64,000 bases of DNA from Mesorhizobium shangrilense (lineage in GTDB: Bacteria; Pseudomonadota; Alphaproteobacteria; Rhizobiales; Rhizobiaceae). The stretch spans positions 4,030,001 through 4,094,000 of the forward strand of contig NZ_JBEWSZ010000001.1 of NCBI RefSeq assembly GCF_040537815.1. Reading direction: 5' to 3'. Position numbers and translations under genes: made by a program. A model generated the notes under the pieces. It saw only the letters and a program-made list of their open reading frames with translations. It was not told the DNA's origin and ran no database searches. Shown here piece after piece: positions 37,120-46,247 of this stretch (the first letter of the stretch is position 1; every line of letters starts with the position of its first letter).

Positions 37120-38049
37120 TTACCGAGCGCCGCAACGATTGACGTAAACCGACCACAAGCTGGTCAGGCCTGTGAGATAAAGGCGGTCGCCACGTGGGCC
37201 GCCGAATACGAGATTGGTGATCGCTTCCGGAACGAGGATGCGGCCGACCAGATCGCCATTTGGCGCAAGGCACTGAACGCCGTCACCAGCGCTCGTCCAG
37301 ATGAAGCCCTCCGTATCCAAGCGAAAGCCATCCGGAAGCCCCGGATTGACCTCGGCGAAAATTTGGCTCGGCCCAAGGCGCTTATCGTCCCGTACGTCGA
37401 AGACACGGAAATGATGTGCGCCGTCTGGAAATTCGGTGCAGCCAGTATCGGTCACGTACAGCTTCTGCTCATCGAGACTGAAAGCCAGCCCATTCGGCAT
37501 CTGGCAATCATCGGCAACCATGGTAACGGCGCCGCTGTGGGGATCGACACGATAGATGTTGCAGGTGGCCTGTTCGCGTTCGCCGTGTACGCCTTCCCAA
37601 TTCTCCCGGATGCCATAACTTGGATCGGTGAACCAGATCGACCCGTCGCTTTTGACGACAACGTCGTTAGGTGAGTTGAGGCGTCGTCCCTCGAACCGGT
37701 CAGCAAGCACGGTCAACGAGCCGTCATATTCCGTTCTGACAACCCGCCTGCCACTGTGCTCGCAAGTCAGGAGCCTGCCTTGGTTATCGCGAGTGCTTCC
37801 GTTAGCATGGTTGCTTGGACTGCGGAAAATTGTGGTGCCCTGACCCTCCACATACCGAAGCATCCGATTGTTCGGAATGTCGCTCCATATGAAGACGTCG
37901 AGATCAGCGAAATACACCGGACCTTCACCAAGGCGCGTCCCCCGAAACAGGCGCTCTAGGCGAGGCCCGCCGAAAACGCATTGCTTAAACACCGGCTCGA
38001 CGAAGTCGAACGTGAGGTCGAATGTATCCACCGAATGCCACCCCAGCAT
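37120..38049 (-). CDS. SMP-30/gluconolactonase/LRE family protein
   Basis: 309 residues forming a six-bladed propeller lactonase: GPVYFADLDVFIWSDIPNNRMLRYVEGQ, HANGSTRDNQGRLLTCEHSGRRVVRTEYDG, LNSPNDVVVKSDGSIWFTDPSYGI and PNGLAFSLDEQKLYVTDTG. The metal-binding Glu, Asn and Asp of these motifs are present. It is the first gene of the operon with the CUT2 transporter and has LacI-type operator copy 2 about 63 bases upstream. It probably hydrolyses a lactone of an imported sugar acid or a related compound. Confidence 0.92.
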   Translation of the reverse strand: MLGWHSVDTFDLTFDFVEPVFKQCVFGGPRLERLFRGTRLGEGPVYFADLDVFIWSDIPNNRMLRYVEGQGTTIFRSPSNHANGSTRDNQGRLLTCEHSGRRVVRTEYDGSLTVLADRFEGRRLNSPNDVVVKSDGSIWFTDPSYGIRENWEGVHGEREQATCNIYRVDPHSGAVTMVADDCQMPNGLAFSLDEQKLYVTDTGCTEFPDGAHHFRVFDVRDDKRLGPSQIFAEVNPGLPDGFRLDTEGFIWTSAGDGVQCLAPNGDLVGRILVPEAITNLVFGGPRGDRLYLTGLTSLWSVYVNRCGAR

Positions 38050-38111
38050 GCTCGACTCCCGTTATGCGGCCTATCATGGCGTCAGGTTGATTCATGGGCC
38101 GCAGCCATATG

Positions 38112-38125
38112 TGAATACGTAACCA
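38112..38125. promoter_or_regulatory. LacI-type operator, copy 2
   Basis: TGAATACGTAACCA, in front of the SMP-30/CUT2 operon. It is 93 bases from copy 3, which serves the divergent gene, a distance that would allow one tetramer to bridge both. Confidence 0.75.
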
Positions 38126-38202
38126 TAATAAATGCTGGATAGCTGTCAAGGCGGAATTTTTACATGGTCGCTGTTGACGGAAGATAAAGCTCCGTCCAGG
38201 AT

Positions 38203-38220
38203 TATGGATACGTATCCATA
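38203..38220. promoter_or_regulatory. LacI-type operator, copy 3 (perfect 18-bp palindrome)
   Basis: TATGGATACGTATCCATA is a perfect palindrome. It ends 11 bases before the ATG at 38232, and just before the ribosome site GGAG, so a bound regulator would block transcription of the DMFase-like gene. Confidence 0.85.
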
Positions 38221-38231
38221 TGGAGCCTCTG

Positions 38232-40418
38232 ATGAAATCCGATCCGCTTCTCCCAATCATAGGATATTGCGATCCATGGAGCGTCCGCCCTGGGGAGGAA
38301 CTTCACTTCATGATCTCATCCGCGGGCGGCAGGCCATTCCGCTCGCGTGTGGTGCGGGTCCGGCACGCCGATCCAAACCCTAGTGGGCCGGGCATGAAGC
38401 TGATCGACATGCCCAGCTTTGGTGAGCGGACTGTCGACGGTATCGAGCAGGAAACGCGCGTCGGCTCGTTCGGCCGTGCGCCCGCGCCTGACTGCCGATC
38501 AAACTTCTTCCTTGCGCTTAATATGCGCACCCTTCGCACTATCGAGCGCAAGCAATGTCTCTTCGGACTGCTCGATAAAAGTCAAGACAACCACGTTACC
38601 CTGTGCTTGTCCGGCAACGAGCTGGTCGTGGACGCCGGCGGCTACGCAATATCCACAGGGGTCGCCATCACACCGCTTTCTTGGTGGTCGGTCGGCCTTG
38701 GTATCGACATGGAGCGGCATCAAGCGGTTCTCGAACTGGTCGCTTTACATCCGCGGCTCGGCCCGTCACGCAAGGTGCGCAAGTCGTTCGATCTTGGCCG
38801 GCTCGTGACGATGCCACAGGATGGGTGGGCGAATGTCAGCTTCGGCGCGCTCGACGCTTCGGGCGACAGGCTGCATTTCGACGGTCAACTTGAGGCGCCG
38901 GCGATCGGCGCCGGAGAGCTTCCAGACCTTGCGGCGATCGGAGGTTCGCTGAAACTGCCGCGCGACCGCTGTCTGGCGGCGTGGGATTTTTCTGGTGACA
39001 TGACAACTCAGTCCTTCCCCGATCGTGGACCCAGTCGACTGGGCGGGGAATTCGTCAACTTGCCGACACGCGCGATGCGCGGCTCTAATTGGAGCGGCCA
39101 CGCCATGGCCTGGATGGCCGCGCAAGGCGAGTATGGCGCCGTACATTTCCATTCGGACGACGTAGGTGATGCCGGTTGGACTAAGAGCTGTGTCGTCAAG
39201 GTTCCAGAGGGCGCTCCCAGCGGCGTCTACGCGCTTGTGGCCGAGAACGATCTTGGCCAGGACTTGATCCCTTTTTACGTATTGCCGGACCGGAACCGCA
39301 CGACGGATCGGCGCATCGTCTTCCTGGCATCGACCATGACTTACCTTGCCTATGCAAACCATGCGCGCAGCAACTGGAAAGGGCAGTTGGAAGAACGGGC
39401 GAGCCGCTGGAAAGCCTATCCGCACAATCCAGATACTGTTACCAATTGGGGTTTCTCGACGTATAATTATCATCCGGATGGATCAGGTGTGGCGCTATCG
39501 TCGCGGCGCCGGCCGATCCTGACGATGCGCCCTGGCTACCTTACGTTTCCCGATGCAAAGGGTTCCGGCTTACGCCATTTCCCTGCGGATACGCACTTGC
39601 TTGACTGGCTGGAAGAGAAGGGACATGCCTTTGACGTCATAACAGACGAGGACCTGGACGAGCATGGTGTCGACATCCTGCGACCCTATTCCGTGGTCAT
39701 TACCGGTTCGCACCCCGAATACCATACCGAAGCAATGCTCGACGGTCTGGAGCAATTCCGCGCTGAAGGCGGCAGGATTTGCTACATGGGCGGCAACGGA
39801 TTCTATTGGCGCATCGCGCGATCGCCGGACCTACCTTGGGTACTGGAGATCCGGCGCGCCGAAAGTGGCATCCGCGCTTGGGCGAGCGAGCCGGGGGAAT
39901 ACTACAACCAGCTTGATGGCAGTTATGGCGGCCTTTGGCGCCGCAATGGCCGTCCGCCACAGAAACTCGTGGAAATAGGCTTCGCGGTGCAGGGTTTGTT
40001 TGAGGGGTGCCCCTACTACCGGACTGCCGAATCCTACGCCCCCGAGGTTTCGTGGATATTTGACGGCGTGTCGGAAAACGTGTTTGGCGATTTTGGCCTA
40101 TCTGGCGGAGGCGCAGCCGGATTCGAGCTGGATCAGGTTTCACCTTCGCTCGGCACGTCGCCAGGTACAGTCGTGCTGGCTCGTTCCGCGGGTCACGGTC
40201 CAAGCTTTCTGGGGGTGCCGGAAGACATCCTGACGCATACCTTGGCCGCTGGGGGAAAAGTCGAGGTGGAAGCGCATCTCGTCTACAGCGACAAGGACGG
40301 CGAGGTGTTTGCCACAGGCTCGATAACTTTCTTGGGCAGCCTATCTCATAACGGCTACGACAACTCAGTATCGAGACTTTTTGACAACGTCCTTCGACGA
40401 TTTAGCCAGCCTAGATAA
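38232..40418 (+). CDS. N,N-dimethylformamidase large-subunit-like amidohydrolase
   Basis: 728 residues from ATG 38232 (MKSDPLLPIIGYCDPWSVRPGEELHF), with GGAG six bases before; the in-frame ATG at 38220 lies inside the operator. The N-terminal part is a beta-sandwich with a LamG-like domain. The catalytic part from about 355 contains TMTYLAYANHA (Tyr374), YNYHPDG (Tyr411/413), SHPEYHTEAM (His494, Glu496) and GGNGFYW (Asn522). As I recall the enzyme structure, Tyr399, Tyr440, Glu521, His519 and Asn547 form the mononuclear-iron site of DMFase; a constant shift of 25 aligns four of the five. No small-subunit gene is nearby. It should hydrolyse an N-alkyl amide; dimethylformamide itself is not proven. 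Confidence 0.85.
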   Translation: MKSDPLLPIIGYCDPWSVRPGEELHFMISSAGGRPFRSRVVRVRHADPNPSGPGMKLIDMPSFGERTVDGIEQETRVGSFGRAPAPDCRSNFFLALNMRTLRTIERKQCLFGLLDKSQDNHVTLCLSGNELVVDAGGYAISTGVAITPLSWWSVGLGIDMERHQAVLELVALHPRLGPSRKVRKSFDLGRLVTMPQDGWANVSFGALDASGDRLHFDGQLEAPAIGAGELPDLAAIGGSLKLPRDRCLAAWDFSGDMTTQSFPDRGPSRLGGEFVNLPTRAMRGSNWSGHAMAWMAAQGEYGAVHFHSDDVGDAGWTKSCVVKVPEGAPSGVYALVAENDLGQDLIPFYVLPDRNRTTDRRIVFLASTMTYLAYANHARSNWKGQLEERASRWKAYPHNPDTVTNWGFSTYNYHPDGSGVALSSRRRPILTMRPGYLTFPDAKGSGLRHFPADTHLLDWLEEKGHAFDVITDEDLDEHGVDILRPYSVVITGSHPEYHTEAMLDGLEQFRAEGGRICYMGGNGFYWRIARSPDLPWVLEIRRAESGIRAWASEPGEYYNQLDGSYGGLWRRNGRPPQKLVEIGFAVQGLFEGCPYYRTAESYAPEVSWIFDGVSENVFGDFGLSGGGAAGFELDQVSPSLGTSPGTVVLARSAGHGPSFLGVPEDILTHTLAAGGKVEVEAHLVYSDKDGEVFATGSITFLGSLSHNGYDNSVSRLFDNVLRRFSQPR

Positions 40419-40445
40419 GATTTTGGACCACGATCCTCGACCCTA

Positions 40446-40671
40446 GGGTGCACCGTGCACCCAATGCAGTGGCGCGACAGATATTCCGATCGTTGGTGAA
40501 ATCCACCCCAGATATTCGGTTGGACCCTTTGCCGCGAAGCTGCCTCATCGGGATCATGCTGTGGTCGCACGACTAGCCGCCCGGATGACACATCCGCTGC
40601 TGATAGAGATGGCGGGCCTGACATTTCAGGAGCCGATGTCACTGTTGACACCCGATGTGCCAAAGACATAA
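40446..40671 (+). other. Inverted repeat and unassigned open frame after the DMFase-like gene
   Basis: GGGTGCACCGTGCACCC at 40446-40462 is a perfect inverted repeat without a T-run. From about 40449 a 74-codon frame stays open to TAA at 40671, including IPIVGEIHPRYSVGPFAAKLPH and ARLAARMTHPLLIEMAGLTF. It has no clear start and I do not recognise it; it may be the tail of a deleted gene. Confidence 0.35.
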
Positions 40672-40672
40672 A

Positions 40673-40686
40673 TGCATACGTATCCA
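40673..40686. promoter_or_regulatory. LacI-type operator, copy 4
   Basis: TGCATACGTATCCA, 88 bases centre-to-centre from copy 5. Both lie upstream of the DMFase relic and M20 peptidase gene. Confidence 0.75.
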
Positions 40687-40760
40687 TACGAATAACCGCA
40701 CTCGAGAACGACAGGAGGCAGGATGACACCCCCAAGGTTGACAACTGCGCACTCGAAGCA

Positions 40761-40774
40761 TGGATACGTATCCA
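40761..40774. promoter_or_regulatory. LacI-type operator, copy 5 (perfect palindrome)
   Basis: TGGATACGTATCCA, identical to the core of copy 3. The ribosome site GGAG and an ATG (40789) follow as they do at the DMFase-like gene, so this promoter region is a duplicate of that one. Confidence 0.82.
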
Positions 40775-40788
40775 CGTCGGAGCTTTCT

Positions 40789-40982
40789 ATGACCCCTGAC
40801 CATCCCCTATCCTTGGCTATTGCGACCCTTGGAGCGCGCGTCCAGGTGAGACGCTCGCCTTCATGGTTTCTTCGGCTGCCGGCCGACCGTTCCGATCAAA
40901 GGTTGTTCGAGTCCCCTCCGGAGATCCCGGCTCGGCTTTGGTCTATCGTCCGACCAGTCTCCATGTAAGGGGTCGGATATGA
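40789..40982 (+). pseudogene. N-terminal relic of a second DMFase-like gene
   Basis: After ATG 40789 and one frameshift, the sequence reads PILGYCDPWSARPGETLAFM then VSSAAGRPFRSKVVRV, about 80% identical over 37 positions to the N-terminus of the 38232 gene (PIIGYCDPWSVRPGEELHFM and on). Similarity fades after about 45 codons. The frame then stops in the ATGA that opens the M20 peptidase gene. It is a truncated paralogue that now serves only as leader for the peptidase. Confidence 0.8.
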
Positions 40983-42367
40983 CCGATGTATCGCCCGTTC
41001 TCGACCGCGCCGATCAGAACCTTCCATCCAGCCTCGATAATCTCTTCGAACTGCTTCGAATCAAATCCATCTCGACCGATCCAGCCTTTAAGGCGGAGTG
41101 CCGTAAGGCAGCGGAATGGCTGGTCGCCTACCTGAGCACGCTCGGCTTCACGGCCTCCGTGCGTGATACACCGGGCCATCCGATGGTCGTTGCCCATCAC
41201 GACTCGGCAAGCGCCGGTGCGCCGCATATTCTTTTCTATGGCCACTACGACGTGCAGCCGGTCGATCCGATCGAGCTTTGGGAGAGCGATCCTTTCGCAC
41301 CTGCCATCAAGGACATGGGCAACGGCCGCAAGATCCTGACAGGCCGCGGCACCTCCGATGATAAGGGCCAGTTGATGACCTTTGTCGAAGCCGTCCGCGC
41401 CTATAAGGAAATCGAGGGTGCGCTTCCGGTTCGCATCACCATCCTGTTCGAAGGCGAAGAGGAATCCGGCTCACTGTCGCTAAAGCCCTTCCTCGAAGCC
41501 AATGCCGCCGAGCTGAAAGCGGACTTTGCTCTGGTCTGCGACACCGGCATGTGGGATGGCGATACGCCGGCGATCTCAGCCGGTTTGCGCGGCCTCGTCG
41601 GTGAAGAGGTCACGATCAATGCCGCCGACCGCGACCTGCATTCAGGCATGTTCGGGGGCGCCGCCGCCAATCCGATCCATATCCTCACCGACATTCTCGA
41701 CGGCCTGCACGATGAGACCGGCCGCATTACGCTCGATGGCTTCTATGATGGCGTCCAGGAAACGCCGAGCAACATCAAGGCCTCATGGGAATCGCTCGGC
41801 TTGACGACGGAGAAATTCCTTGGCGAAGTGGGCCTTTCCATTCCCTCGGGCGAGAAGGGCCGTTCGGTTATGGAGCTCATATGGGCGCGGCCAACGGCTG
41901 AGGTAAACGGTATCTCCGGCGGCTATACCGGCGCCGGCTTCAAGACCGTGATTGCCGCCAAGGCGTCAGCGAAGGTATCGTTCCGTCTCGTCGGGCAGCA
42001 GAACCCGGCGGCAATCCGCGAGAGTTTCCGTGCTTATGTCCGCTCGAAGGTTCCGGCCGACTGCTCGGTGGAGTTCCATGCGCACAGCGCCTCGCCCGCG
42101 ATCCAATTGTCCTACGACTCGCCGGTGGTGACCAAGGCGAAGAACGCCCTTTCCAACGAGTGGCCAAAGCCGGCTATCGTTATCGGCATGGGCGGATCGA
42201 TCCCGATCGTCGGCGACTTCCAGAAGATGCTCGGCATGGAATCCCTGCTCGTCGGCTTTGGCCTCGCCGACGACCGCATCCATTCACCGAATGAGAAATA
42301 CGAGCTGAGGTCCTATCACAAGGGCATCCGCTCTTGGATCCGCATCCTCGACGCGCTCATCGCCTAG
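40979..42367 (+). CDS. M20 family metallopeptidase/amidohydrolase (dipeptidase-like)
   Basis: 462 residues. Zinc-site motifs are complete: ILFYGHYDVQPVDPIELWESDPF, GRGTSDDKGQLMTFVEA, LFEGEEESGS and CDTGMWDGDTPA, with the dimerisation domain GGYTGAGFKTVIAAKASAKVSFRLV and a closing HSPNEKYEL. It acts in the cytoplasm on a dipeptide or N-acyl amino acid. Two LacI-type operators lie 200-300 bases upstream, beyond the DMFase relic whose stop overlaps this start. Confidence 0.92.
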   Translation: MTDVSPVLDRADQNLPSSLDNLFELLRIKSISTDPAFKAECRKAAEWLVAYLSTLGFTASVRDTPGHPMVVAHHDSASAGAPHILFYGHYDVQPVDPIELWESDPFAPAIKDMGNGRKILTGRGTSDDKGQLMTFVEAVRAYKEIEGALPVRITILFEGEEESGSLSLKPFLEANAAELKADFALVCDTGMWDGDTPAISAGLRGLVGEEVTINAADRDLHSGMFGGAAANPIHILTDILDGLHDETGRITLDGFYDGVQETPSNIKASWESLGLTTEKFLGEVGLSIPSGEKGRSVMELIWARPTAEVNGISGGYTGAGFKTVIAAKASAKVSFRLVGQQNPAAIRESFRAYVRSKVPADCSVEFHAHSASPAIQLSYDSPVVTKAKNALSNEWPKPAIVIGMGGSIPIVGDFQKMLGMESLLVGFGLADDRIHSPNEKYELRSYHKGIRSWIRILDALIA

Positions 42368-42529
42368 ACTAAGTTGTCGAACGGGGACGCGTGACCAAGA
42401 TTACGCGTCCTCTCACTGTTTTCCTCTTCATTGCTGCATGGTACCATTCGCTGTGGCCAGCAATGTTTGCACCCGTATCAATTTCGATTCGACAATCGTT
42501 GGTTTAACGACCAGATGGCATCCACGCGC

Positions 42530-43143
42530 GCCGGACCAATCTTAGCAGGATTGCAGCCCGCTCGGCGTCTCAGTCGCCACCGTATCCAATGCCCTTTCCG
42601 GCAAGGCTGCCTTTCGGCGCAGCTGGTGCCGCGCTTCGCGCAATGGGGCGAGGTGGAAGCAGATGTGGTGCACGGGTTTGTCGTGCCGCCAGCCGGGACC
42701 ACCATGATCGCCATCGCCTACCGCCATGGTAAGGCGGAAGGATGATCGCGCGTCGGCTTTCTGACCGGCTGGGGAGAATGGCACGGCAGCCACAATCTCA
42801 CAGTTTTCGGCGCAATATCAGGGACATAACGGTTGCCGCCAACGCCGTCATCGCCGTCGGCGGCGGCGTGGCCGTTGCTTCCAACGGTCAAATCGACATG
42901 CTGCTGCCCGTGCCCCTCTCCGGACCGGTGGCGACGGCACCGCTCGAAGAAACCGCCCAAGTCTTCCGCTCTATCCGTAAGGGGGCTGAAAAAATTGTCG
43001 GCTGGCGGCCGCCTTACCTCGTCATCAAGGCCTGCTTCGGCGCGACGCTGGCGTGCAACATCGGGCCGCATCAGACCGATCGCGGGATTGCCGATGTGGT
43101 GGCAGGACGCGTGCTGGAGAGGCCGGTGCTTGGGGAGGTTTAG
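42530..43143 (+). pseudogene. Chimaeric relic: LacI-type HTH scrap and adenine deaminase C-terminus
   Basis: At about 42548-42600 the frame reads GVSVATVSNALSGK, the classic LacI recognition helix, with a frameshift before it. From about 42630 come adenine deaminase pieces in changing frames: RFAQWGEVEADVV, GFVVPPAGTTMIAIAYRHGKAE, VGFLTGWGEW, SHNLTVFGA, then AANAVIAVGGGVAVASNGQI, PLEETAQVFRSIRKGAEKIV and KACFGATLACNIGPHQTDRGIADVV to the stop. Three or more frameshifts and a missing catalytic N-terminal domain make it dead. Confidence 0.75.
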
Positions 43144-43363
43144 GAAATTTGCCTGGTGTTGGCTACGCGTTCGTAGCGCGCGCGCACCCCCCTCTGTCAC
43201 TATCGTGACATCTCGTTTCCAGATCGGTCGGCTTTGAACTGAGGCGCTGTCATCACGCAACAGCGGCTTTTAAGACCTTCGCGAACCCTTAGTCATTCCC
43301 TCACGCTAACAGGGAAACTCGAGAACCAGCTCACTGTACACCGGTCGCGATGCGACGGCCACA

Positions 43364-43735
43364 TCATGCGACTCCATCCAACACTGGCTCAACCTTCAAC
43401 AGGTCGTTCGGTAGAGGCCGCTGCAACGATTTGGCTTGCTGCCAGGGAGCGCTAAACCACGTCTCCACTTCTTCCCTCGTTGTCAGGGTCACAGGCATGG
43501 CTTGCTGATGAATCGGTGCGACGATGGCATTCGGCTCGGTCGTCAGGAGCGCGAACAGGTCGATGGTGACGAGGCCATCCTTGACCTTGCGCACGCTGGT
43601 CCAGTCCTTGTCCCAGAGTGCGGAGAAGAACATCGGTGGGTCGTCGCCTGTATGCTCGAAAAGCACGGCGCGCGAATCCTTGAATTCAACTTGCTGACGG
43701 CGAACGGCGTCGCAGGTTCGGGCGGCCACTTCCAA
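43364..43735 (-). pseudogene. Truncated SOS-response-associated peptidase (SRAP/YedK) relic
   Basis: The frame matches the C-terminal half of SRAP proteins: WTSVRKVKDGLVTIDLFALLTTEPNAIVAPIHQQAMPVTLTTREEVETWFSAPWQQAKSLQRPLPND. The catalytic N-terminal Cys2 and the first half are absent; residues upstream of ALWDKDW are unrelated. It cannot form the DNA-protein crosslink of the family. Confidence 0.75.
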
Positions 43736-44065
43736 AACGCCTCTAATAGAACAGGCCTACTCACGGAATGCGACTCAATTCTCTGGAAGAATCATACCCT
43801 GCCAACTAGGTCGTCGGCATTTAGCGCATCTGCAAACTGCCAGCCTCTGCGACAGACAGATCGTTCAATTTCCACCCCTGCCAGACGGTCGGCGAACCCG
43901 TAAAAACGTCGATCACCGAGCAGCAGAAATCATCGATAGTTGTGCGGAAGAGCACCGGCCTTCGAGGTCTCGTTTGGTTTTAGGAAATAAGCGGCACGCA
44001 CTCATTGTGACTAAGCAAACGGCTCGGTTTCCCCAGCCATTTTCTGAAGTCTTGCCGCGAAAACC
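43736..44065. other. Intergenic region without recognisable gene
   Basis: About 330 bases between the SRAP relic and the end of gap. Codon-like structure is weak on both strands. No terminator hairpin for gap was identified. Confidence 0.45.
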
Positions 44066-45076
44066 TTAGATAGTCTTGGCGAAAGCGACAGCCGTGTCAG
44101 ACATGCGGCTGGAGAAGCCCCACTCGTTGTCGTACCAGGACAGGACGCGCACGAAGTTGCCTTCCATGACCTTGGTCTGGTCGGTCGCGAAGATCGAGGA
44201 ATGGCTGTTGTGGTTGAAATCGCGCGAAACCAGCGGCTCGTCGGTGTAACCGAGGATGCCCATGAGCTTGCCGTTTGCGGCAGTCTTGATCGCTTCGTTG
44301 ATTTCGGCAACCGAAGTGGCCTTCTTGGCAACGAACTTGAAGTCGACGACCGAGACGTTCGGGGTTGGGACGCGGATCGAGGTACCGTCGAGCTTGCCCT
44401 TCAGGTGCGGCAGAACGAGGCCAACAGCCTTGGCAGCGCCCGTCGACGTCGGGATCATGGACAGGGCTGCGGCGCGGGCGCGGTACAGGTCCTTGTGCAT
44501 GGTGTCGAGCGTCGGCTGGTCGCCGGTGTAGCAGTGGATCGTGGTCATGAAGCCGTGGTCGATGCCGACCGCGTCATCGAGAACCTTCACAACAGGCACG
44601 AGGCAGTTCGTCGTGCAGGATGCGTTGGAGATGACCAGGTGTTCCTTGGTCAGCTGGTCATGGTTGACACCGAAGACGACGGTCAGGTCGGCACCGTCAG
44701 CAGGAGCCGAAACGATGACGCGCTTGGCGCCGGCGGCCAGGTGCAGAGCAGCCTTGTCGCGGGCGGTGAAGATGCCGGTGCATTCCATGGCGATGTCAAC
44801 GCCGAGATCGCGATGCGGCAGGGTGGCCGGATCCTTGATGGCGGTGGCCTTGATCGGCTTGCCGCTGCCGACGATGATCGTGTCGCCGTCGACCTTCACG
44901 TCGGTCGGGAACTTGCCGTGGATAGAATCGTAGCGTAGCAGGTGGGCGTTGGTCTCGATGGGACCGAGATCGTTGACGGCGACGACTTCGATGTCGGTGC
45001 GGCCGGATTCGACGATGGCGCGCAGTACGTTGCGGCCGATGCGGCCGAAGCCGTTGATGGCAACCTTTACAGTCAT
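44066..45076 (-). CDS. gap: Glyceraldehyde-3-phosphate dehydrogenase, type I
   Basis: 336 residues from ATG 45076 ([21 protein letters not shown]). NAD-binding GFGRIGR, active-site [19 protein letters not shown] with the nucleophilic Cys, and [13 protein letters not shown] at the end are intact. It oxidises glyceraldehyde 3-phosphate in the cytoplasm. Its surroundings (pyruvate carboxylase relic, catabolic operons) are unusual for a housekeeping gap, which in rhizobia normally sits with pgk. It may be an accessory second copy. Confidence 0.95.
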   Translation of the reverse strand: MTVKVAINGFGRIGRNVLRAIVESGRTDIEVVAVNDLGPIETNAHLLRYDSIHGKFPTDVKVDGDTIIVGSGKPIKATAIKDPATLPHRDLGVDIAMECTGIFTARDKAALHLAAGAKRVIVSAPADGADLTVVFGVNHDQLTKEHLVISNASCTTNCLVPVVKVLDDAVGIDHGFMTTIHCYTGDQPTLDTMHKDLYRARAAALSMIPTSTGAAKAVGLVLPHLKGKLDGTSIRVPTPNVSVVDFKFVAKKATSVAEINEAIKTAANGKLMGILGYTDEPLVSRDFNHNSHSSIFATDQTKVMEGNFVRVLSWYDNEWGFSSRMSDTAVAFAKTI

Positions 45077-45239
45077 GTACATTCACTCTCAAACTGGCAA
45101 CGTTTTGGTTGATGGCGCAGAACGCCAAAGCGGCCTGCAAATGGATGATATTTCTCCCTATTCGCAACACTGTGAATCCGAACACTTTTGACTACAAGCA
45201 TTTGGCTTTAACTTGTTCGAAACACCGGTAACGCTGGAC

Positions 45240-46100
45240 AGATTAATGTAGCTCAGCAGCCAATGGTTCTCTGCGTGAGCTCTCGGAGATCGCCGGTACC
45301 GACTTCGGTGACGGTGTGCTCGATCTGCCGCCTCGGCGATTCTAAGCGAATAGGCGGCTAGCTCTCTCCTTTGCTCCCACGTCAAGTAGGGCGCCGGCGT
45401 GCGCTCGACGACTTTCTGGTTGCGCCGCTGGATGGAGCATTCGCGTTCGAAGAGGTGCACGACATTGCCATGCGTATCGCCGAGGATTTGGCTTTCGTCG
45501 TGACGGGCACGCTCGACCAGCTTTTCGATAAAAACCTCGTCTTTGCCGAAAACAGCCATCGCCTCTCGTTTGGCTTTCGGTGACTTCCTTGGCGAGGTCC
45601 TTGGGATCGCGGATGGCGCGCATGCCGCGCCCGCCGCCGCCCCAGGAGGCCTTGAGCATAACGGGATAAACGATCTCTTCGGCTATGCGTGCCACTTCCG
45701 CCATGTCGTCGGGCAAAGGCTCGGTCGCTGACACGACCGGCACGCCGACCGAGATCGCCAGATTGCGGACCGCGACCTTGTTGCCGAGCTGGCGCAACGT
45801 ATCGGCCCTGGGACCGATGAAGATGATGCCGGCCGCGTCGCAGGCATCCACGAACTCTGGGCTTTCCGACAGCAGGCCGTAGCCGGGATGGATGGCGTCA
45901 GCGCCGGAGAGCTTGGCGACGTGGCTGATTTCCTCGATGGAATGGTAGCTTTCGTCAGCCTTGAAGCGATGCGGGGAGAGCTTGTCCTCCTCCGCCCAGA
46001 TCGTCAGTGTCTTTATGCCCAGCTCATTGGCGGCGCGGAAAACGCGGATCTCAATTTCTGAGCGGTTGGCACAAAGGATTTTCGATATCCGCAATCTCAT
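45240..46100 (-). pseudogene. Pyruvate carboxylase N-terminal relic (biotin carboxylase part)
   Basis: From ATG 46100 the frame reads ISKILCANRSEIEIRVFRAANELGIKT, DAIHPGYGLLSESPEFVDACDAAGIIFIGP and [28 protein letters not shown], the ATP-grasp domain of pyruvate carboxylase. After residue about 175 it shifts frame ([49 protein letters not shown]), shifts again near [12 protein letters not shown], and ends. The carboxyltransferase and biotin domains are gone. A complete gene elsewhere is likely. Confidence 0.85.
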
Positions 46101-46247
46101 CTCCCAGATTCAGCGATAGGTCGCGGGCTCCCGCCCGTCTCAGCGCGATGAACTCGTTCAGTCTTTTTTGGCGGCGTAATAAAGCGCTCCCGTACCTCTG
46201 TGCGGAAAGCAAATCCCGACGGTGAGGTCCGGATCGCGCCTGTTAAG

